Origin: Odiellus spinosus | Lineage: Eukaryota > Arthropoda > Arachnida > Opiliones > Phalangiidae | DNA length: 64,000 nt | Reading direction: 5' to 3' | NCBI GenBank assembly: GCA_963920705.1 | Contig: OY987232.1 | Coordinates: forward strand, 8,248,200-8,312,199 | In this document: piece by piece, positions 1 to 10,770 of the stretch | Numbering within the stretch: position 1 is the stretch's first letter | Layout of the letters: each line of letters starts with the position of its first letter | Notes under the pieces: generated by a model | Databases searched by the model: none | Seen by the model: only the letters and a program-made list of their open reading frames with translations | What the model was told of the DNA's origin: nothing | Position numbers and translations under genes: made by a program

Positions 1-860
1 GGATGATAATGGCGTGAGAGGCCTTGAATTGAGACATCCTTCTATTTGGCTTACGATTGTCGAGAATTCTTCGTATGTAAGACGGGTTGGGCCAACGACT
101 CGACGTAGGTGGTATTTGACTGACTTGACCCCCGCTTCCCATAATTCGCCAAAATGAGGAGCGCTTGCCGGGTTAAAATGCCATTTAATGCCTTGAGAAG
201 ATATGTGATCCGTGACAGCTGCATTGTGCTTCTCGGATTTTGCCAATTGTAGGAACTCTTTGAGCGCTTTGTCTGCTCTAACGAAGTTAGTACCGCAGTC
301 ACTGTAGATCTCGATCGGTTTTCCTCGTCTCGAAGTAAATCTTCGTAAAGCTGCAATGAAGGCATTTGAAGTCTGAGATGATACAATTTCCAAATGTAAA
401 GCATGAGTAACAAAACAGACAAAGAGTGCTACATATGCCTTGAAGGTAGTCTTGCTTCTTGGTGTAATTGCGCGTAACAGGAATGGGCCAGCGTAGTCGA
501 CTCCCGCTCGAGTATACTGCACTCTTGATTTCGGTAAATCGCCGATTAGTTGATTTACGGTTGAAGCTCTGTCTAGTACAAATAACGCATTTGCGTATCT
601 GGAAACTTATGGCATCTCGGCTTCTCAGGATCCAGTACCTTAGTGATAGAATTCCTTGGACCATCTGAGCTCCAGCGTGGAAATGTTGGACATGAGCTTC
701 CTGAATGATCATTTCTGTAAGTCGATGATGCCGTGGTAATAGAATTGGACGTTTTCTACAAGTTGCTCTATCGGCATGCTTCAGTCTTCCACCAACTATC
801 AGAAGTCCGTTAGAATCTAGTTCTGGTCGCAGACACAGCAGTTTGCTTCCTTTGTTCAAT
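1..860 (-). pseudogene. BEL/Pao #1 integrase (H2C2 zinc finger and catalytic core), partial
   Basis: The 299-859 frame holds an integrase zinc-binding region with paired His (residues around RHHRLTEM and VQHFHAG) and the Cys pair CVICTR, as in Pao integrases. From about 480 down to the window edge another minus frame stays open and reads as the integrase core: a catalytic Asp in IYSDCGTNF and, near the edge, the Glu-containing helix ending EGCLNSRPLTPL. The two parts are in different frames, so at least one frameshift lies around 480-560. The domain would catalyse insertion of the cDNA; this copy cannot encode an intact enzyme. The C-terminal part is outside the window. Confidence 0.8.
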
Positions 861-996
861 AGTGCTCCTTCCTTTAATGAATAAATTTCATTCGAGAAAG
901 ATGAATCCTACGCCAATTTTATTAACGCCTATAGCGCAAATTCCAATTCTTTCGATTGAAGTGGTCCAGTACATTTGGTTATAGTCGTTAGAGGAG

Positions 997-2298
997 TCAT
1001 CTTCTTATGATAATTGAAGAGAGCATTATTGCAGAATCGATAAATCGACGTAATCGAATAAGAGTGGAATATCTTGAAAAGATGGTGTTATCAGCTTTCT
1101 GGACCTTCGCCACTACGATGGTGGCTTTCGGTTTTTCTTCGAGGTTAACATTGCAATATTCTTCGAGGTTTTGAATTGTTTGATCGGCCAACCAAGCTGG
1201 TCCCTTCCACCACAGCTTATGTTTTACTAAATCTGCTACAAGAGTTCCTCTTGATGCTACATCAGCTGGATTTTCTGTTCCGGGTATGTGACCCCATTGA
1301 GACATAGGGATAATTTCTTGAATTCTTGAGACTCTGTTAGCGACGAAGGTTTTCCATCGACTTCGACAAGACTTGATCCAACAAAGTACGATCATGGAAT
1401 CTGTCCAAGCCCTTATTTGACCAAAGGAAAGTCCCAAAGAATCCCGGACGGATTCCATCAGATCGGCAAGCAGTAAAGCACCGCAGAGTTCTAGACGTGG
1501 AATTGTCATCTGCTTGGCGACAGGAGCCACCTTAGTTTAGGCAGTTATGAGGGATATATGAATGTTCCCAGCCAGGTCCTTCGATCTTATGATACACCAC
1601 TCCGGCGTATGCTTTCTCAGAAGCGTCCGAAAAACCGTGCAGTTCAAGACTGCAGTCGGTCGGCGAAGTGTGTATCCATCGATCCAGGTAGATATTCTGA
1701 ATTTTCTGGATATTTGCTTGAATTTCTTGCCATTGAAGCTGGATGGCCAATGTCGGATATTCGTCCCAGCTAATCTTCTCCTTCCAGACTTGCTGCATGA
1801 GTATCTTTGATCGAATTGTGATCGGTGCGAGCCAACCCATTGGATCGAAAAAGCTTTGAAATCTCAGATAACAGGTTTCTCTTCGTAATATTTGATTGCA
1901 ATTCTGGAACCTTGACTTTAAATAAAAATGTATCGTCTCTAGTATTACAATAAAGACCCAGTGCTTGTACGATTGAATTATCTTCATCTGCTATGGTTTC
2001 CTTAATTTCTCTCAGCTCCGTCGGGATTTCGGTTAGGCATGCTGCATGATTCGAAGCAAATTTGCTCAGAGTGAACCCCGCGCTGGAGGTAAGTTGACGT
2101 AGTTGATTGATAGTATTTTTTCATGTTTCAACGTTTTCTTTGCCGCTCATTACGTCGTCCATGTAGAAATCTCTTTTCGTAATGTCGGATCCAATCGGGT
2201 ATTCGGATGCGCCCTGGTTGGCTAATTCTTTTAAAACTCTTGTCGCTAAGAATGGTGCAGAAGCCGTTCCATATGTGACGGTGTGGAGTTGATATCCT
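997..2298 (-). pseudogene. BEL/Pao #1 RT C-terminus, peptidase A17-like region and RNase H
   Basis: The frame 997-1530 contains TIPRLELCGALL, the RNase H Asp in AWTDSMIVLCWI and the Pao-typical HIPGTENPADVASRG followed by LWWKGP. The frame 1532-1987 contains FFDPMGWLAPITIRSKIL and HGFSDASEKAYAG, the conserved region between RT and RNase H. Further upstream, near 2148-2160, the RT active-site box YMDD can be read in a short minus frame. The three parts sit in different or interrupted frames, so this is a dead copy. BEL/Pao #2 at 48.9-55.1 kb shows the same motifs in one continuous frame. Confidence 0.8.
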
Positions 2299-4128
2299 TT
2301 AATTTGCAGGTCTGATGCTGATCCATAGAATGCATTGGTTAGGTTCGATTAGAATTTGGCGATACATTTTCGTTATATCCGCTGTGAACGCTACTTTATG
2401 GATCCTGAAGCGCATTAAAATGGTATACAGGGAATCCTGAACAACCGGACCAATTAACTGAGCGTCATTTAGCGAGAAACCAGAGCTTGTTTTTGCGGAA
2501 GCGTCGAAAACCACGCGAAATTTATTAATCCGAGTCCAGTCCTTCATTATGTAATGGTGTGGAATGTAATTCCTTTGAGCTTTCTCTTCACTTGTTGCTA
2601 TCTTGGCCATGTGTCCTAAGGTCTCATACTGTTCCATGAATTCTCGGTATAAATTCCCTATGTCAGGATATAATTCCATTTTCTTTTCCACCTGTAGAAA
2701 TCGTTTTTCTGCTATTGCGCATGACGCCCCGAGTGGAACTTCCGGTTGTTTCATTGGTATTCGAACTACGAATCTGCCGTCATTGTCCCGGTGATTGTTC
2801 TTCTGAAAATTCTCTTCGCAATCTCGTTCTTCCTTTGATATTGCCTGCGGCTTCGGGACCTGTTCCACCTCCCAAAATCGCTCGAGATTTTTCTCTAGAC
2901 TCAGCGTATGATATATTTGAATCTTCGGTTGTTGAATCTCTGTGGGTCCTGACACAAGCCATCCCAGCTTGGAACTGATAGCGTCTGGTGAGTTGCAACT
3001 GCCTGATCTCTTACCGCTAAGTAGTAACTTGAAAAATACATCAGCTCCCAAGAGAATATCCACATCTGTTGGGATGTTAAACGCAGGATCAGCCAATTGA
3101 AGGCAAGCTATATGGCGCCGGCTACTGGTGTCGTAATTCTTGTTCGGTAATGGTGATGTTATTGTCTTTAAGACGTAAGCGGTGACGTAAAATCGTTCGA
3201 GATTTTTGGAATCAAAATGCGGTTTAAAGTGTACTGGAACAATTCCTCTAGCACGGCCAAGTCGAACGGAACCCAAACCCACCACTTCTGTATCATCCTT
3301 CTTTCGTTTCAGTCCCAATTGTCCAATGCATGCTTCTGAAATGCATGAGACAGTTGATCCGCCATCCAAAAGAGCCCGGAACATGAGACTTCCGCCTTGA
3401 GCCATCTTAACTCGAATGATCGCAGTGGCCAACATGGATTCGTACTTTGAATTACGGTCTTCTTGCGAATGAAAATTCTGGGTTTGGTTCGATTGTCCAT
3501 TTGATCCCGAAGAACTTTCTCCATCGGCCGCTTTATCGTTGGATTGACAGGAACTTGATGGTGGGTTGGTGTTCTCAAAATGAAGAAGAGAATGGTGTTT
3601 TCGTCCACAGGTTTTACAACATCTATTGCATGGACAATTCTTGACTTGGTGACCTTTACGAAGGCAGTTGAAGCAAAGTTTTGATTTTTCGACTTGAGCT
3701 TTCCGTTCATTAATCCTCCATGAGACAAACTTCGGACATCGATAGTTGAAATGTGAGCCGGAACAGAATGTACAAGCGCCGTGAGTAGGTATTGCTTCCG
3801 TTCGAGATTGAAGGCTGATCCTTTTTGGATGAGAATCTTTCGTTGGATTACTGGTGCCAGATGCCGCTAATGAGCGGGCTCTTTGTTTAATAAACTCCAA
3901 TAGGTCCTTGCAGGCAGGTATCTCTGTATCTTTCAGACTGAGTTCCCACTGTTCCTTCGATGTCGGGTCCAATTTTTGCGTAATGAGATATACAAGCATT
4001 GCATCCCATTTATCGCTAATCTTGAGAGTGTCAATGTCTCGTGTGCTTTCCATCGCCGTATCCACAATTGACCGTAGGGAGTTGGCATTACTTGACGAGA
4101 GGGTTGGTAAAGCAGTGAATCTTTTCAT
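2299..4128 (-). pseudogene. BEL/Pao #1 gag zinc knuckles, protease and N-terminal RT (609-codon open segment)
   Basis: A 609-codon minus frame. In order: gag region, Cys/His knuckles (CTFCSGSHFNYRC about residue 118, CFNCLRKGHQVKNC about 152, CCKTCGRKHH about 170), retropepsin-like site LLDGGSTVSCIS about residue 255 (DGG where DSG/DTG is usual), then RT beginning near residue 500 and reaching motif A (FTADI followed by KMYRQI) at the C-terminus. The listed Met is internal; the gag frame begins upstream of a break near 4130-4200. The frame stops inside RT, and the remainder continues in other frames toward 2000. The RT motif A is complete here and serves as the comparison for the deletion in BEL/Pao #2. 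Confidence 0.85.
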
Positions 4129-4720
4129 GATGGAGAAATATAGTTCCCGATTATTTTCATATCTCTCTGTAACGATATCCCAGGCAATTGCGTAGTTGGC
4201 TCAAGATAGAGTCAAAAGACTTGATTAACTTAGCGGCGCTCCCGGTCAAGCTTGATTGTAGATAGGTAAACTTCTGTACTTCAGACAAAGTCTTCTCATT
4301 GTGAATGGCTGTTAGGTACATATCGCGAAATGAGATTGAGATCCATTCATGAACCTCTCCCTAGAACGTCGGAAGATTTATTTTCGGTAGCTTAATCTCG
4401 GAATGAGAACCCATATTATGTCTAATAACTGGCTTAGGAGATACGGCAGCTTTAAGATTCTTTAGCTCGGATACAGCGTCGAGGTAATCTAACGACGTGA
4501 TATGGTCCTTGGTCTTCTCTGATTCTTTAGATATTATCTTCTGATGAGCATCATGGATCGTAGTCCATGCTCTCTTGAATGAATGTTTCAATGAGATGAA
4601 TGCTTAATTTCGATTGACTGGTTTGAATTCTTCTAGTTATGATGTCTAGATGCATCTCGCCTTTACTTCTTTCCGCAATAGCTTTTTCCAAGGCTGTGAT
4701 AGGCATCTTGAATTATTAAA
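4129..4720 (-). pseudogene. BEL/Pao #1 gag N-terminal region, frameshifted
   Basis: A 76-codon minus frame at 4361-4591 ends with EIKLPKINLPTF, the usual start of the DUF1759 gag domain (compare KLPQINIERFSG in BEL/Pao #2). The rest of DUF1759 lies between 4130 and 4360 in interrupted frames. Upstream, to about 4720, the reading is too decayed to place the start codon. No function remains in this copy. Confidence 0.6.
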
Positions 4721-4784
4721 CCTCTCTTGTGACATCAATGAACGCAACAACTAGAATCCCACGTGAAAGATAACCGGCAAAAAT

Positions 4785-4799
4785 CCGGCTCGACGGACC
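4785..4799 (-). other. Primer-binding site of BEL/Pao #1
   Basis: On the minus strand TGGTCCGTCGAGCC follows three bases after the LTR end (...GAACA). A TGG start right behind the LTR is the usual tRNA primer site. I cannot name the tRNA from sequence alone. Confidence 0.55.
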
Positions 4800-4870
4800 A
4801 TTATGTTCGTGTCTAGTCGAAGGCAGTCAAAGAGTCCCAGACCTTGCAATGGGAAAACATCTAAAAACTT

Positions 4871-5117
4871 TTTTTATAATTAACTTTCTATTCTTATTGC
4901 AGGTAAAATTCATTTAATTTACTTATTTTCTACAAGGAAACTCTGCACGTTAAATATTTTAATATATTTAAATACGACGACGTTTCGAAGTCACAGCTTC
5001 ATCATCAGCTGTAGACCTGATGATGAAGCTGTGACTTCGAAACGTCGTCGTATTTAAATAAATATATTAAAATATTTAACGTGCAGAGTTTCCTTGTAGA
5101 AAATAAGTAAATTAAAT
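4871..5117. mobile_element. Palindromic insertion in the BEL LTR, possibly a Penelope-type terminal fragment
   Basis: Positions 4912-5008 and 5017-5117 are near-perfect inverted arms (~97-101 bp) around the 8-bp spacer CTGTAGAC. The block is flanked by the 12-bp direct repeat ATCTAAAAACTT at 4859-4870 and 5116-5127, so it looks like a real insertion with target duplication; 41 extra bases sit on the left only. The right arm begins CTGATGA (5017-5023), then GAAG/CTTC (5025-5028 and 5035-5038) that can pair, then GAAAC (5039-5043), which resembles the hammerhead ribozyme core known from Penelope-like elements. The left arm repeats it on the other strand. Class assignment is inference. Confidence 0.5.
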
Positions 5118-5127
5118 CTAAAAACTT

Positions 5128-5990
5128 AATTAAGGGCGCGAGATGGCCGAATGAATGACCATTACGAACTTGAATTGAACACTGATTAGAAAATGTTTAT
5201 TTTCATTGTTATATAGTAAAGATAAAAAACAATATACAAGATAAATGTATAGTTAAAAACAAAACAATTATTAATTTGGCGTGGTAATAACAAAAAACAT
5301 TTGAACTATTTTGCTTACTGAACAAACTTAATAGCACCGTCATAACTACTACTTAATGACGTATTTGCTATTAAGTAGATGGCCAATTATTAAAGTCTGG
5401 ATCCAAAGCACATAATAGTTATGGAACTCAAGTTTATTAAAAAATAAAGATTTAGAATGTTAAATGGGATAGGCGAAACGGAAATTGATGTCGGCAAGTA
5501 AAACGGCCACATACGTCTGGTCTCCTGAATTATGTTCTCCTGCTTAAAAGAACTTTCGCCTTCCATGCCTATTTTTTGTCGATGCGATTCAATATTATAA
5601 AGTAAGATAAGATTATAAATTCCCTCGTGCTCGCCCGTCCCTCTGGTTACTTTGTAGGTACGGTTAGGTTAATTAGTCCCTAGCTCGGGCTAATCCGTCC
5701 CTCTAATATTTTAGGTTAGGGTAGTTAGTCCCTCGAAGTAGCCCATCCTCCAACTGGTTAATCCATCAAATTAGCCCATCCCTCGGGCTACCACGTCCAT
5801 CTTGAAATCTTTAAGGTAAGGTTATCTTAGTTCATCCCTGGAAGTATCCTTCACTCCAACTATTTAATACCTAGCTCAGACTAATCCGTCTCTCTTGTAA
5901 TATTTTATATAAGGTTAGGTTAGTTAATCCCTCCAAGTAGTTAATCTCTCGGGCTACCGCGTCCATCTTGTAATATTTATGGTATGATTA
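5128..5990. repeat. LTR remainder and decayed GGTTAG-type repeats, no gene
   Basis: Positions 5128 to about 5330 are probably the rest of the BEL/Pao #1 LTR. From about 5640 to 5985 a degenerate repeat recurs: TAATATTTTAGGTTAGG-like lines followed by TTAGTCCCTC-like lines, at roughly 70-130 bp spacing. The same motif chain appears at 46590-46730 and 56900-57040. No coding potential is seen. Confidence 0.6.
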
Positions 5991-6433
5991 TACTCCGTCC
6001 AACTAAAGATGAGCCTTGAGAATTTCGCCCAAATTGGGGTCGCCACCATCGACCCCATAATTTTTTATCAACTTGTTTTCTCATTTCGACGATTGTCCGC
6101 TTTATAGTCTGCTACTAAAACGATAGGGTTAATCGAGTTTGAGCTGAAAATTCGGGGTTTGAGGAAGTCGGCTTTTTGCAATGTATGTTTTGTACGTTTA
6201 TTTGTTTACATTACTATTGAGTATTTTCTATTATATACATCAGGGTGTCTATGGCTAAAGCTCGAGTTGTCGTTTAAACATATTTTTAACCGTTACACAT
6301 GTATTAGGCCTACCACTATGTTGTATACGTGAAAAGGAAAAAATTAACCACAATAGACTTGTACATATGATAATTGTTTTTATTAAATATGATATACCAA
6401 ATATTATCATGAAATAACTTGTTTAAGAAAGTC

Positions 6434-7756
6434 TTATACACTTATGTCAGTGTTTTCGCCGTCGTCTTGCATGTTGATGATAAGGGGTTCGATGGTTTTC
6501 TCTATTACCGGCTCTTTCTCCCAGTTCCCTTCAAGTATTTTCTCCACGTGTTTAATTGCGTTAATGGCCTTCAGTGTCAGATCTTTTACGGTGGAGAGTT
6601 TAAACCCAAAGTTTTCCTTAGCCACGTAGCCTTTTACCTGTCCCCATATTAACTCGATTGGATTAAACTGACAATGGTAAGGCGGGATTCGTACCACTTC
6701 ATGGCCCATACTTCTAGCAAGCTCATCAATTTCGTAGCGTATGGTTCTTGATTTGTACAGTTTTATAATCTCGTAGAGTTCAGCTTTCAATAGAGTCTTC
6801 TCGAAGGGAATTCCACTGTCTTCAAGCCACTTCTGCATATGGGCTTTACGAGTAGCGGTGGTAGGAGCTTTGTCCACAATAACGGAGGGATACGATGCGT
6901 TGTCCATAAATATCGTTGAGTGGTGGTCAAGGTTTGGAAGTAGTTGCGTCTTGAACCATTCTTTGAAACATTTCGCGTTCATGTCATCATGGTAGTCAGC
7001 AAGTCCCGATTTTGAGGGGAAAAGCAATAAACCATTTTGAACGAACCCTTTTGACGTACCAACATGAAGAATAATGAGTCTCCTTCCTTTACCAGATGGG
7101 ACTTTCGGACCAGTTACGTCATCTGCTTGCCAGCATTTCGATACGGAGTGGTGTTCGTTCACCCATATCTCGTCCAAAAATACAGCGTTATCCTTCAGGT
7201 CAATAGTTCTTACTTTTTTAAGAAATTTTCGGCGAAGGGCCAGAACATCGTTTCTTTCCATAAGGTGCTTACGATTGTCAATCTTTTTAAATTGAAAGCC
7301 AAGTTTATCTTTTATTACATATCGCAGTGATTCTCGGCTTCTGTTAAAAAGGACGTCATTGGTTACTTTATCAACTTGACTAAGAGCTTCCAGCAATTTA
7401 CTTAACGTCGGCAGCTCCTTTTCCAAGTAGAATTGGTGAATTCGTCTTCTAAAGGCCTCGCACTGAAAATTGTCTAAATCCGTAACCTTCGAAGGATGAA
7501 TCCTTGTTTTCCCAGGACTTTTGACTACCTCCGAATAGTCTTTACCCTGCTCTTCAGCGTCTTAAGATTCCTTTTTTATTCGTTTAATACTTGCCAAACT
7601 GACACCCGTCACGTCTGCCGTTCGTTCTCGAACTTGTTCAACCGGATGTAACAAACGATTCTCAGTTCGCTCTCTTTCAAAGTAATTGGTCACATTGGCA
7701 ACTATAAGCCGTCCATGCCGGCCAATAATACAACCATGTCCTTTTACCTTACCCAT
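6434..7756 (-). pseudogene. DD82E Tc1/mariner transposase with one in-frame stop
   Basis: From ATG at 7756 the minus frame runs 441 codons including the stop at the end. It is broken only by a TAA at 7562-7564 (codon 65); the part after the stop continues in the same frame to 6434. The first 64 residues contain a helix-turn-helix-like segment (EQVRERTADVTGVSLASI). The catalytic part shows Asp in FLDEIWVNEH, Asp in FMDNASYPSV and Glu in NPIELIWGQ, with 82 residues between the last two. The PPYHCQFNPIELIW block is typical of DDE_3 transposases. The enzyme would cut and paste the element through its TIRs. The lone stop implies recent inactivation; reading the stop as part of an intron is unlikely because no GT donor lies beside it. 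Confidence 0.85.
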
Positions 7757-8019
7757 ATTTGAATAACTATTTTACCGTAACCAAGTCAAAGAATACCGTA
7801 ATGTAAAGACGTAAGCTTATATGTATTTAAGGTTATTTTTTAATGAAATCTACCATTAATTTCCTTTTTTTGTTACGATAAACCGGAATGATGAGAAACG
7901 AAATGGTATAATAAGCAAATAATATTAAAAAAGAGGCTTCTAACATGTAGTTGTCATTTGATATGGGCTCCTGCGTCATTGTGTAATATATAGGGGTACC
8001 AACGTGGCATATTATGGAA

Positions 8020-8065
8020 GCAAAGGTCACTGAAACGTTTTAACGTTTCAGTAACCTTTGTTTAA
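8020..8065. repeat. Perfect-looking palindrome inside the DD82E element
   Basis: CAAAGGTCACTGAAACGTTT is followed at once by its near-complement (TAACGTTTCAGTAACCTTTG), giving a hairpin of about 20-bp arms with no loop. It lies between the transposase gene start and the right TIR. Its role is unknown. Confidence 0.6.
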
Positions 8066-8416
8066 TATTTTTTCTTAATTTAGGCCATTTCGTCTCTCTT
8101 CATTCGGCTTATCGTAACAAAAAAAATCAATTTTTATTATAGACGACTACTCGAGTTTTAGCCATAGACACCCTGACGTATACAATAGAAAATACTCAAT
8201 AGTAATTCAAAACACATAAACGTACAAAATATACATTGCAAAAAGCCGACTTCCTCAAACCCCGAATTTTCAGCTCAAACTCGATTAACCCTATCGTTTT
8301 AGTAGCAGACTATAAAGCGGACAATCGTCGAAATGAGAAAACAAGTTGATAAATAATTATGTGGTCGATGGTGGCGACCCCAAATTGGGTGAAATTCTCT
8401 TTCTTTGGACGGAGTA

Positions 8417-9150
8417 TAGTGTACGAAAAGAGATGAGGGTTCGGGATTTAAAGGGAATCTGAACCTTATAACAAACCTGTTACACGAATACCTCAATTCC
8501 ATTAAATATTTTGAGTAACTTCTTTTTCCTTTACGTAGATTGGAAAGTCTTTCGTTATTAGAAACGAGTCCGTTTGGAAAACGCAAGAAACGACGTAAAC
8601 CGTCATATTATTTTGAGTATTCCGATTTATTATAGCAGGAACTTCTAAGACAAGGTACCTCGGCCCGCCCCTTTCTTTTTACTTTCTAGACCTCTGAAAA
8701 AAATGCTCACACAAGCCTAGTCGATTTTAGTAGTACTTTTAGCAGGATTTTTCCGGGTTTAGAAAAAAAGTCAAAAATTCAAAATGTCGCTTCATCCAAA
8801 TGGCTTTAACTTTAGAACGGTAAATCAAAGAAAGTTGATTGATGTACCGTTAGATTGAATGTCAAAGCCTCGTTATTTTCTATATTGACAGTTTACTTCT
8901 GTGGTTACGGTTTAAGCGTAAAAGTTAAAAAACGCAAATTTCAAAATGGCGGCCATTTTTGGGGGTCTTCCACCCCTTGGAAGGGTTTGCCCCCATTTCT
9001 CCCAAAAAAGTTCTCCCAATTCATATTTATCCCAATTCCCATTTCTCCCAATTCATATTTCTCCCAATCCCATTTCTCACAATCGTATATATGGTATTAA
9101 CATTAATCAAAGTTTTATTTTGTTATTTGAAGTACATCCAATTTTTTGCC
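8417..9150. other. Intergenic, with TTCTCCCAATT-type simple repeats
   Basis: No gene is seen. At about 8990-9082 a degenerate repeat of TTCTCCCAATTC / ATTTCTCCCAATCC recurs six to seven times. The reverse complement (GGGAGAAATGGGATTG) recurs at 19335-19480 with the opposite orientation, so the two belong to one dispersed repeat family. Confidence 0.6.
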
Positions 9151-9154
9151 AATT

Positions 9155-10223
9155 TCATTTTAGTTTGAATCCCCATTTTATTGCTTCGAGAAATTCTTGT
9201 GGGGTTTTGTTTCCTGCATCCAATTGGTGTCGAAGTTCTCGCCTTCTTTTCTCCAACATCTTGTACTCTCTTGCTGGTGGTCTAACCGGGTGGAGACGTG
9301 CGATGGAGTCTATCTCCAATTCTAAATTTTCCTCTTCGTTCTTCATGAAATCTATCAAGGCGTAGATGTTCGGATACTGACTTCAGTATCGTTGTTGGTA
9401 CGTGCTTCTGCATTATCACCATGGTTTCACAGAGCCAGGTATCTACGAAATAATCTGCCATGTCGCCATACTCAGGAATGGCTGGCGCTTTGCTTTCCAT
9501 ATACAACCACAGGGTATCGATTAGATTTTCAGGAACCATTGCCAAGCCGATCATCCTCCGAATTGATTTTTCAAAGTCTGGGTTATTGTTGTAGATTTTT
9601 GTGTAACCTCGTGTCTGAACTTGACGCCAAAGTGATTGCGCATAATGAAAGAAGCATCCTCTTAAACGTGACAAAGGAAACTTTCCCTCAATTGAAGCAA
9701 CCATTGCGAGTTCAAAGTCTATCATGAATTCAGGGGGATTAAATATTAAACCACGATTACCTGCCGCCTTTATTATGCAGTCAAACATGCGATCATCGGT
9801 GGTGCGTTGTGCGTTTGGTAGAAGGACAAACAGCTGAAGCAGTATTTTCTGTTCTACCTTGCAGTGAAACGTGTAAAACTGGTTAATGAGAGCCGGTGCA
9901 GCTTTGAACGTCCCATCCATTGAAATACGTTCCGCGGAACATAGTCTCTTTAACATAACATCAGTTCCAAAAATTACAATTGCGTCTGCAGAACCATCGT
10001 TTACGAGCAGAAAGTTTTTGTCCGATTTCGTTCTCGTCCATTGCCCAGACAAATTGATCTCTTGGCGGGTTGCCGGATTGGCGGGATGATTTAAACTTCG
10101 ATGTCTGTAGAGAGACGACTTTACAGAATAATGTGAAGGAATGCCCTCCCTTACATCATCCTCTCGATCGTTTCCTTCTGCAACCATAGTTATCGTTGAA
10201 CGAACTTGGTATGAACCTACCAT
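9155..10223 (-). pseudogene. MULE transposase domain gene, frameshifted
   Basis: The 313-codon minus frame at 9282-10223 is a MULE-type (Mutator-like) transposase domain: catalytic Asp in SMDGTFKAAP, second Asp in FMIDFELAMV, and the Cys/His box RGCFFHYAQSLWRQVQ. Near 9365 the frame slips; the expected C-terminal tail (YALIDFMKNEEENLELEID, then a charged helix) continues in the 9155-9358 frame. Proteins combining an N-terminal FLYWCH finger with this domain are common in arthropod genomes, either as MULE transposons or domesticated copies. I find no TIRs for this copy. The frameshift argues against a functional host gene. Confidence 0.75.
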
Positions 10224-10412
10224 AAAAAATATAGTACATGAAATATTTCCAATTGTTTAGTACCATATTTAGAATATCCTTACTAACAATAGAAATAACC
10301 CAAACTGTACTAATAAGCTATGAAATTGTTTTCGGCAGCACTTTTAATATTGCCAACCTAACCCAGGCTAAAGTCATATTCACAGACTCACAAAACGGTA
10401 CACTTACTTTGT

Positions 10413-10664
10413 TTATTGATTCCAGAGGGTCTTCATCGATTCCACTGCCAGTTTTTTGATTACTTCTAAATGATCTATGGCATGCTGGTGATCATTTTTT
10501 ATATATAAAGCCGTTTTTCCTTCCGTAGCCATTGTAACCTTACACTTCGCAATAGGACAATGCCAGTACTTTTTATTGTTAACCGTGTTTTTAATCGACA
10601 TTACTTCTCGGCGTACTAGCGGGACCGTTTTCCCTTTAGATGTTTGGATCCAATCGACTTCCAT
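10413..10664 (-). pseudogene. FLYWCH zinc-finger exon upstream of the MULE domain
   Basis: An 83-codon minus frame with the FLYWCH pattern: KKYWHCPIAKCKVTMATEG followed by His residues in IKNDHQHAIDH (Cys-x4-Cys ... His-x-His). It lies 190 bp upstream of the MULE frame on the same strand. Between them a GT-AG intron is possible: donor GTAAGTG on the minus strand at 10407-10401 and acceptor TTTTTTATGGTAG ending near 10217. The listed frame however stops (TAA) six bases before that donor, so either a nonsense/frameshift mutation is present or another splice is used. FLYWCH fingers bind DNA or proteins. Confidence 0.65.
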
Positions 10665-10770
10665 TTCTCAAATGAAAAACAATCGAATCAGTTAAGATTT
10701 ATAAACGATTAAAAGATAATCAAAATCTTAAGTAAAAAACTGTAATAATCATATACGATAAGAATATAAA

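Larger units (their letters stand above)
1..5330 (-). mobile_element. BEL/Pao LTR retrotransposon #1, decayed, 3' end cut by the window
   Basis: Read on the minus strand the order is LTR (from 4804 upward), primer-binding site, gag with zinc knuckles, aspartic protease, reverse transcriptase, RNase H and integrase. Protease before RT and integrase last, together with the Pao-type RNase H/peptidase A17 region, is the BEL/Pao order. The coding part is split into at least five frames by frameshifts and stops. The integrase C-terminus and the 3' LTR lie left of the window. The LTR upstream edge near 5330 is only an estimate because a second LTR is not available for comparison, and the LTR is itself interrupted at 4871-5115. 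Confidence 0.85.
5991..8416 (-). mobile_element. Tc1/mariner-superfamily transposon, DD82E (Sailor-like)
   Basis: Long terminal inverted repeats run at 5991-6275 and about 8138-8416 (outer bases TACTCCGTCCAA), flanked on both sides by TA (5989-5990 and 8417-8418), the Tc1/mariner target duplication. Length is 2,426 bp. The minus-strand gene at 6434-7756 encodes a DDE transposase with 82 residues between the second Asp and the Glu. That spacing is the hallmark of the DD82E 'Sailor' family as I know it. The gene has a single premature stop, so this copy is non-autonomous unless supplied in trans. Confidence 0.85.
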
